IMG/VR virus record: IMGVR_UViG_3300020421_000052
Location: 1 to 41,740 of that record
Direction: 5' to 3' (one strand)
From: a virus
DNA length: 41,740 bases
In this document: positions 36,231 to 41,740 of the stretch, one piece after another
Layout: the number at the start of each line of letters is the position of its first letter
How positions within the stretch are numbered: the first letter of the stretch is position 1
Translations under genes and position numbers: made by a program
The notes under the pieces: generated by a model
What the model was told of the DNA's origin: nothing
What the model saw: only the letters and a program-made list of their open reading frames with translations
Database searches by the model: none

Positions 36231-39023
36231 ATGACAACACCAACAATACCAAATGGCGAAGAACATTTTTTTACAACAAGATATTCTGGAAATGGAACAG
36301 CACAACGTGTGGGTAAGTTTGTACCTTTTACTGATAGTGGTACGATTGCTAATAGTGTTATGTTTAATGATGCTGATGATGCCTATTTAGCAAGAACATT
36401 TTCAACACCTACTAATAATAAAAAATGGACATATAGTGTTTGGTTTAAAAGATGTACATTAGGTACAAATCAAGCTCTTATGTCTGCTGATTATGATGGT
36501 GCTACTTATTGGGATATGAGGTTTAATACAAGCGACCAAATATACATACAAAATCGTATTGGTTCTTCAAATATTTTATCAGTAAATACAACAAGAACTT
36601 TTAAAGATACAAGTAAATGGTATCATTTGCTTTTTGTTTATGATTCTGATAATTCAACTTCAACAAGTAGAGCAATTCTTTACATAGATGGTGATGTTCA
36701 AACACTTAGTGGATATCCAAGTTCTGGTGATGCTAGTGCTTACAATGTAAATTCAGAACCACATCATATAGGAGTTTCAAGAACTGCTGATGCTTCTGGT
36801 GCTATTTGGTCGGAGTTTGATGGTTATTTTGCAGAAGCTAATTTCGTTGATGGACAAGCATTACTACCAGCTTCATTTGGCGAAACTGATACATCAACTG
36901 GAAGATGGATTCCATCAACAGTCAAACCTTATCCTACAACTACAACTGATATTGCAGTTACAGTTGTGAGTAGTGGTGGTAATAAATATGCTTTAGATGG
37001 TGTAACTCAAGGAACAGTAACTTTAATTGAAGGTGCAACTTATAAGTTTGACCAAAGTGATTCATCAAACTCAGGACATCCATTAAGATTTTCTACAACT
37101 TCAGATGGAACACATGGTGGTGGCTCAGAGTTTACAAGTGGAGTAACAACTGCTGGAACCCCAGGTTCAAGTGGTGCTTATACAGAAATAACAGTGCCAA
37201 CAGGAACAGCTACATTATATTATTATTGCACTAATCATAGTGGTATGGGTGGTACTGCAAATACTCAAAACCAGTATGGCACTAATGGATTTAGATTAAA
37301 ATTTCAAGATAGTTCAGCATTCGGAGATGATACCAGTGGAAATGGTAATGATTTTACATCTAGTAGTTTAACAGCATCTGACCAACGAACTGACTCACCT
37401 ACAAATAATATGCCTACAATGAGACCTTATAACCCTAGTTACTCACAAGCATTCGCTGAAGGTAATATGCAACATGCTACAACTGGGTTTAATGTTGGTT
37501 ATCCAGTTGTTTCAACTTTACGTCCAAAAGGTTCTGGAAAGTTTTATGCTGAGTGTAGAGCAAGTGAGGCTTCAGGTGGTTATAATTTAACCTTTGGATG
37601 TTTTGCACAAGAAGATTTACATAATTATTCAAGTGGAGCAATTTATCCTGGTAATGCAAACTGGGGTTCTGGATTATGGGTAGAACCAAATCAATATGTA
37701 AGATGGAATGGAGTAACTTCATATACCAATTACACTCCTTTTACTTTTGATGCAGGGGACGTTATAGGCTTGGCTTTAGATTTAGATATAGGATTACTTT
37801 CCTTTTATGATGATGATAATGCTTTGATAGGTAGTATAACATGGGATAGAGAAAAAAGTGCTTGTTTTACTGCAATGTCAAACAAAGCTGTTACTTTTAT
37901 TTGGAACTTTGGAGATAATCCAACATTCAATGGTACTGAAACAGCAGGTGGTAATACTGATGGGGATGGTAATGGAAACTTTTTAAAGAGTGTTCCAACT
38001 GGGTTTAAAGTGCTTAAACAAGACAACATGGCAGAAACATCTAAAGGTGTCCCTGGTTTAACTTGGACAAAAGATAGAGATGCTGCTGTTTCTTGGATGT
38101 GTATTGATTCATCTCGTGTTTATACAGCAGAGGGTGTGCCTGGAGCAATGAACTTAAATAATACAAATAGAGAATATGGACAAATTGATTTTGTTGATGG
38201 AATTAATAAATTTTTAAAAGGTGGTTATACAGTAATGACTTCAAATTCTGGTGCTTCCTATATGAACTCAGCAGGGTCTAATTATGTTAGTTTTTCATGG
38301 GTAGCTAATAGTGGAACAAAAGTTACAAATACAACTGGTTCAATTACATCTACTGTTCAAGCAAATACAACTGCAGGTTTTTCAATAGTACAATATGTTG
38401 GAACTGGTAGTTCAGGTTCAGTTGGTCATGGTTTGACTGCTGCACCATCATGGATGATATTTAAAGATAGAGATACTGATTCTACAAATTGGAGAGTTTA
38501 TCATAAATCTTTAGGAGGTATAACAAAATATCAAATATTAAATACTAATGGTGCTACTCAAACTGCATCTATGTGGGGTGCTCCTACAGCTTCAGCTTTT
38601 ATTATTGGTGGTACTGGTTATGAAGTAAATGAAAGTGGTAGGAACTATGTTGCCTATTGTTGGCATGAAGTAGAAGGTTATAGTAAATTTGGAAGCTATA
38701 TGGGAACTGGTCTTGAAGATGGTCCATTTATATATACAGGATTTAAACCTAGTTGGATAATGCATAAAGCAAATAATGCTGCTAGTTGGTATGCTTATGA
38801 TGTTCGTAGGTCACCAATTAATCCAGTATTACTTCCAGTTTATCCTGATGGAACTTATGTAGAGACTCCTAATGTTTATGGTTTTGACCTACTTAGTAAT
38901 GGTTTTAAAGTAAGACAACCTAGTGGTTATGGTGGTAATTATAGTGGAGTTGAAACTTATTACATGGCATTTGCTGAACATCCATTCGTTGGTGATGGAA
39001 CTAGTCCTACAACTGCAAGATAG
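36231..39023 (+). CDS. Large tail adhesin: LamG, inserted cupredoxin-like and SPRY-like domains
   Basis: A 930-residue paralogue of the previous protein. LamG-like domain at about 40-215 (YSVWFKRC, KWYHLLFVYDSD, FAEANFVDGQA). Residues about 231-349 are an extra domain absent from the paralogue; it has the type-1 copper ligand pattern H283 (GHPLRF), C333, H336 and M339 (YYYCTNHSGMGG), as in plastocyanin-like proteins. Then come the shared linker (GDDTSGNGNDFTSSS), a SPRY-like domain (about 410-600, ending PTGFKVLKQDNMAETSKG), and a C-terminal part of about 320 residues (GLTAAPSWMIFKDRD, FKPSWIMHKA) common in marine phage structural proteins. Role: host-surface binding; copper binding is inferred. 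Confidence 0.8.
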   Translation: MTTPTIPNGEEHFFTTRYSGNGTAQRVGKFVPFTDSGTIANSVMFNDADDAYLARTFSTPTNNKKWTYSVWFKRCTLGTNQALMSADYDGATYWDMRFNTSDQIYIQNRIGSSNILSVNTTRTFKDTSKWYHLLFVYDSDNSTSTSRAILYIDGDVQTLSGYPSSGDASAYNVNSEPHHIGVSRTADASGAIWSEFDGYFAEANFVDGQALLPASFGETDTSTGRWIPSTVKPYPTTTTDIAVTVVSSGGNKYALDGVTQGTVTLIEGATYKFDQSDSSNSGHPLRFSTTSDGTHGGGSEFTSGVTTAGTPGSSGAYTEITVPTGTATLYYYCTNHSGMGGTANTQNQYGTNGFRLKFQDSSAFGDDTSGNGNDFTSSSLTASDQRTDSPTNNMPTMRPYNPSYSQAFAEGNMQHATTGFNVGYPVVSTLRPKGSGKFYAECRASEASGGYNLTFGCFAQEDLHNYSSGAIYPGNANWGSGLWVEPNQYVRWNGVTSYTNYTPFTFDAGDVIGLALDLDIGLLSFYDDDNALIGSITWDREKSACFTAMSNKAVTFIWNFGDNPTFNGTETAGGNTDGDGNGNFLKSVPTGFKVLKQDNMAETSKGVPGLTWTKDRDAAVSWMCIDSSRVYTAEGVPGAMNLNNTNREYGQIDFVDGINKFLKGGYTVMTSNSGASYMNSAGSNYVSFSWVANSGTKVTNTTGSITSTVQANTTAGFSIVQYVGTGSSGSVGHGLTAAPSWMIFKDRDTDSTNWRVYHKSLGGITKYQILNTNGATQTASMWGAPTASAFIIGGTGYEVNESGRNYVAYCWHEVEGYSKFGSYMGTGLEDGPFIYTGFKPSWIMHKANNAASWYAYDVRRSPINPVLLPVYPDGTYVETPNVYGFDLLSNGFKVRQPSGYGGNYSGVETYYMAFAEHPFVGDGTSPTTAR

Positions 39024-39025
39024 GG

Positions 39026-39054
39026 TTGTATTTAAAGTAACAATAGTTTATAAT
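39026..39054 (+). promoter_or_regulatory. Promoter candidate before the fibre-assembly-type gene
   Basis: TTGTAT (39026-39031), 17 bases, TATAAT (39049-39054), in the 68-base gap after the large adhesin. The -10 box is perfect and the -35 box half matched. A strong AAGGAG follows before the ATG at 39092. Same type as 20617 and 26139. Confidence 0.5.
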
Positions 39055-39091
39055 ATTAATTAAAATAATAACACATTAAAAAGGAGATAAC

Positions 39092-39700
39092 ATGTGGGCA
39101 AAAGTAAAAGCTGACCAAGTTATTGAAGTATTCAGTGGTGCTAAAGCTATAACTGATAGTAATGGTGTTCAGCATCCTTCAAGTATCTTCAGTAATTGGT
39201 CAAAAGATGAATTAAAGAATATAGGTGTATATGCTGTATCTATGGCAACACCACCTGATAGTAGATTTTATAAAGGTGGAACATCTTCATATTCATTTAG
39301 TAATGGTAAAGTAATTGAAACAATAAATCAAACTTCACATAATTTAACTGATGTAACTGCAACTGATTCAGATAATAAAGTTATGAAAAATTCAGATGGA
39401 ACTACCATGCTAACAAGAGGTTTAATTACACAGTACAAAATGGATATTGACAATCGAGCTTATAGTTTATTACAACCATCTGATTGGATGGCAGTAAGAC
39501 AATATGAAACTGGTGTTTCAATCACAGATGATTGGAAAACTTATAGAGCAGGTGTAAGAACTAAAGCTGCAGAAATGAAAACTGCAGTGTCTGCTGTAAC
39601 TTCAATAGGTGCATTAAAAGATTTGCATGTAGTTTATGATACAGATAATTCAATAGCAAGTGGGATATTATATAACTTTGGTGAACCACCATCAGAATAG
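39092..39700 (+). CDS. Tail-fibre assembly-type protein (DUF4376-like)
   Basis: A 202-residue protein. The N-terminus (MWAKVKADQVIEVFSGAKAI) and middle are beta-rich; the C-terminal third, SLLQPSDWMAVRQYETGVSI, then DWKTYRAGVRTKAAEM, matches the LLxxSDWxxxRxxE...YRxxVR signature of phage tail-fibre assembly and DUF4376-like proteins. These act as chaperones or accessory parts of fibres. Its own promoter candidate and strong ribosome site suggest independent expression. Lies between adhesins and another fibre. Confidence 0.68.
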   Translation: MWAKVKADQVIEVFSGAKAITDSNGVQHPSSIFSNWSKDELKNIGVYAVSMATPPDSRFYKGGTSSYSFSNGKVIETINQTSHNLTDVTATDSDNKVMKNSDGTTMLTRGLITQYKMDIDNRAYSLLQPSDWMAVRQYETGVSITDDWKTYRAGVRTKAAEMKTAVSAVTSIGALKDLHVVYDTDNSIASGILYNFGEPPSE

Positions 39701-39711
39701 GGGAAAATTAA

Positions 39712-40683
39712 ATGGCAACATTTACGTCAAGAATTAGACTTGAGAAGCAAGACAATGGAGCAAACTCAGGAACATGGGGTACTGTACTTAATCAAAACGT
39801 AATTGATTTGGTTGATGATGCAGTTGCAGGTTATACTATTGTTTCATGTAGTTCAGCAATAACATTATCATCTAATAATGGTTCTGCTGACCAATCTCGT
39901 AGTGCAATTCTTGAACTTCAAGGAACATTAACATCTAGTGTTGACATTACAATTCCATCAGTATCTAAAATTTATTTTGTAAAAAATAATACTTCAGGTT
40001 CACATGCAATTACATTAAAAACTGCAGCAACAACTGCAAAAACTACAGTTACTCAAGGTGGTACTGGTCCATTTATTTGTGATGGTACTAATGTATTTAC
40101 AGGTGCTGATACTACAGGTTTAGGTTTAGGAACTGCTGCAACATTAAACTTTGGTACATCAGTTAATGAATTAATTCCAGTATCAAGTGCAGACGTAAGA
40201 TATATACCTACTTCAACTTCATCAACAATAACTTCTAATAAAGTATTTAGTGGTACTGTAATTACTTCAGGAACAAATACTTTTACTTCAATTACTACAC
40301 ACTCAGGTAAGTCAGTATTTACTGCTGAAGTATCTGCAGCTTCATCAGCAACTTTTTCAGGTGCAGTAGGAACTCCTGAAGTTTCAATTGCAAGTGCAAC
40401 TTCAATGAATATAGATTTTTCAGCAGGAAATAATTTTGCTATTACGTTAGGAACAAACGCAACTCTTGCAGGAGCAGTTAATGGTAAGGTAGGTCAATCA
40501 GGTACAATAACAATAACGCAAGATGGTACAGGAAGCAGAACATTATCTTATGGTGATGCTTATAATTTTCCAAGTGGAACAGCACCTACACTTTCAACTG
40601 CTGCTGCTGCAAAAGATATTATAGTTTATAAGGTCAGAGAAGTTTCATCTGTAGATTGTGCCAGTCTTCTTAATCTTTCATAG
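39712..40683 (+). CDS. Tail fibre sharing the C-terminal tip of the 32644 fibre
   Basis: A 323-residue protein. The start SRIRLEKQDNGANSGTWGTV is a recurrent N-terminus of marine phage tail proteins. After Ser/Thr-rich beta repeats, the last 100 residues (MNIDFSAGNNFAITLGTNA, then GQSGTITITQDGTGSRTLSY and FPSGTAPTLSTAAA) are clearly homologous to the end of the fibre at 32644-34455. AGGGGAAAA precedes the ATG. Likely receptor-binding or fibre-tip protein. Confidence 0.75.
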   Translation: MATFTSRIRLEKQDNGANSGTWGTVLNQNVIDLVDDAVAGYTIVSCSSAITLSSNNGSADQSRSAILELQGTLTSSVDITIPSVSKIYFVKNNTSGSHAITLKTAATTAKTTVTQGGTGPFICDGTNVFTGADTTGLGLGTAATLNFGTSVNELIPVSSADVRYIPTSTSSTITSNKVFSGTVITSGTNTFTSITTHSGKSVFTAEVSAASSATFSGAVGTPEVSIASATSMNIDFSAGNNFAITLGTNATLAGAVNGKVGQSGTITITQDGTGSRTLSYGDAYNFPSGTAPTLSTAAAAKDIIVYKVREVSSVDCASLLNLS

Positions 40684-40691
40684 GGGATTCT

Positions 40692-41740
40692 ATGTCAACA
40701 GAAACACAGCTTCAGTTACTTAAACTTGACTTTGCTCCAGGCTTTCATAGAGAGTCAACTCAATATGCAGAACAAGGTAAGTGGTTTGATGGTAATAGAG
40801 TTAGATTTAGGGCAGGTAAACCTGAAAATATAGGTGGTTGGAACTTTAAAGTTAGCAACTCTTTTGAAGGAACTGGTAGAGATTTAATTAGTTGGGAAGA
40901 TAATGATACATTAAAGAGAGCAGCTTTTGGAACTGAATCAAAACTTTATACTTATTTTGGTGGTGTTAATTATGACATTACTCCTATTACCTCAACAGTT
41001 ACTGTAACAAATAAATTAACAACTGCAGCAGGTAGTACAAAAGTTTTAGTAAGTACAGCTAATACTTTATCTACTGGAGATTTTGTAGAATTTACATCAA
41101 TGGCAGCGACTATTGGTGGTAATGTATTTTTTACAAGTGGTAGTGATTTTAAAGTTAGTGTTATTAATAGTAATTCATTTGAAGTATTAACATCAACAAC
41201 TGCAGCAGCAACTTCAGCAGCAACTGGTGAAGTAACAATAAATTTTTTATTACCAGTAGGTACATCAACAGCAGTTACAGGTTTAGGTTGGAATGCAGGT
41301 TACTATGGTCAAGGTGGTTATGGAGAACCAAAGACTCAATCAGATATAACTATATTACCAAGACAGTGGACGTTAGATACATGGGGTGAAGATTTAGTTG
41401 CAGGTTTAAGAGGTGGTCGTGTTTATTATTGGGAAACTTCTGTAGGTATTGACCAAAGAATAATTGAAGTAAGTGCAGCACCAAGTGTAAGTAATACATT
41501 AATTGTTTCTCAAGAAGATAGACATTTAATTTGCATGGGAACAAATGAATTTACAGGTGGTGCATTTAATCCATTATTAGTTAGATGGTCAAATCAAAAT
41601 GATTTTAATAATTGGACACCTTCAGTCAGTTCAACTTCAGGTGAAGCTATATTAGGTTCAGGAAATAGAATTGTAGCAGCAGCTCGTAGTAGAAATAATA
41701 TAATTATTTTAACTGATAAGTCTGCACATACAATGCAGTT
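40692..41740 (+). CDS. Tail hub/stabilisation protein, P22 gp10-like, 5' part
   Basis: Open frame from ATG 40692 (GGGG site) to the right edge, 349 complete residues. FAPGFHRESTQYAEQGKWFD, then NRVRFRAGKPENIGGW, WNAGYYGQGGYGEP and TWGEDLVAGLRGGRVYYWE are typical of a large tail hub family in marine phages, with bladed beta-propeller-like repeats (HLICMGTNEFTGGAFNPLLV, RWSNQNDFNNWTPS). It resembles P22 gp10 and T7 gp12-like tail proteins that join the connector to the needle or tube. Truncated, so its full length is unknown. Confidence 0.75.
   Translation, partial: MSTETQLQLLKLDFAPGFHRESTQYAEQGKWFDGNRVRFRAGKPENIGGWNFKVSNSFEGTGRDLISWEDNDTLKRAAFGTESKLYTYFGGVNYDITPITSTVTVTNKLTTAAGSTKVLVSTANTLSTGDFVEFTSMAATIGGNVFFTSGSDFKVSVINSNSFEVLTSTTAAATSAATGEVTINFLLPVGTSTAVTGLGWNAGYYGQGGYGEPKTQSDITILPRQWTLDTWGEDLVAGLRGGRVYYWETSVGIDQRIIEVSAAPSVSNTLIVSQEDRHLICMGTNEFTGGAFNPLLVRWSNQNDFNNWTPSVSSTSGEAILGSGNRIVAAARSRNNIIILTDKSAHTMQ

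Overview
The window is an internal piece of a lytic tailed-phage genome (Caudoviricetes, most likely a podovirus). It is AT-rich, almost every base is coding, start and stop codons often overlap, and no integrase, excisionase or lysogeny repressor is visible. Many small genes belong to families I know from marine phages of AT-rich alphaproteobacteria (SAR11/SAR116-type hosts). That host is an inference from composition and gene families. Both ends are cut: the ribonucleotide reductase runs off the left edge and a P22 gp10-like tail hub gene runs off the right edge. I see no phage RNA polymerase, and several good sigma70-like promoters suggest that host polymerase is used.

Layout. (1) About 1-8 kb, minus strand, is the DNA metabolism and replication arm: adenosylcobalamin-dependent class II ribonucleotide reductase, a small conserved protein, T7-type endonuclease I, a small membrane protein, a RecB/Cas4-like nuclease, a single-strand binding protein, family A DNA polymerase, a second small nuclease and a T7 gp4-like primase-helicase. 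(2) About 8-17.1 kb, minus strand, holds some thirty small, tightly packed early or accessory genes, mostly unknown. They include a DUF3310 protein, a lysis block (M15 peptidase endolysin plus a 39-residue single-span holin candidate behind a near-consensus promoter), a cysteine-rich phage family, and many genes of 30-60 codons. (3) About 17.1-18.1 kb is a divergent non-coding region with two large hairpins sharing the same apex, an array of seven perfect copies of GTCA-N6-TGAC, and a terminator-like hairpin. This is the best candidate for the replication origin and control region. (4) About 18.1-41.7 kb, plus strand, is the virion arm: small and large terminase, portal, small basic proteins with a GroES-like co-chaperonin, scaffold, decoration and major capsid proteins, two gp4-like head-completion proteins, a repeat-rich fibre, two paralogous LamG-type adhesins (one with an inserted cupredoxin-like domain), a tail-fibre assembly-type protein, another fibre and the start of a tail hub.

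How it works together. The left arm would make dNTPs, degrade and recycle DNA and copy the genome from the central region in a T7-like way, and the lysis block in the early arm would end the cycle. The right arm would build the capsid around a scaffold, possibly helped by the co-chaperonin, fill it with terminase through the portal, and attach a short tail carrying several adhesins. Functional statements rest on motifs and family resemblance read by eye; no database search was run.
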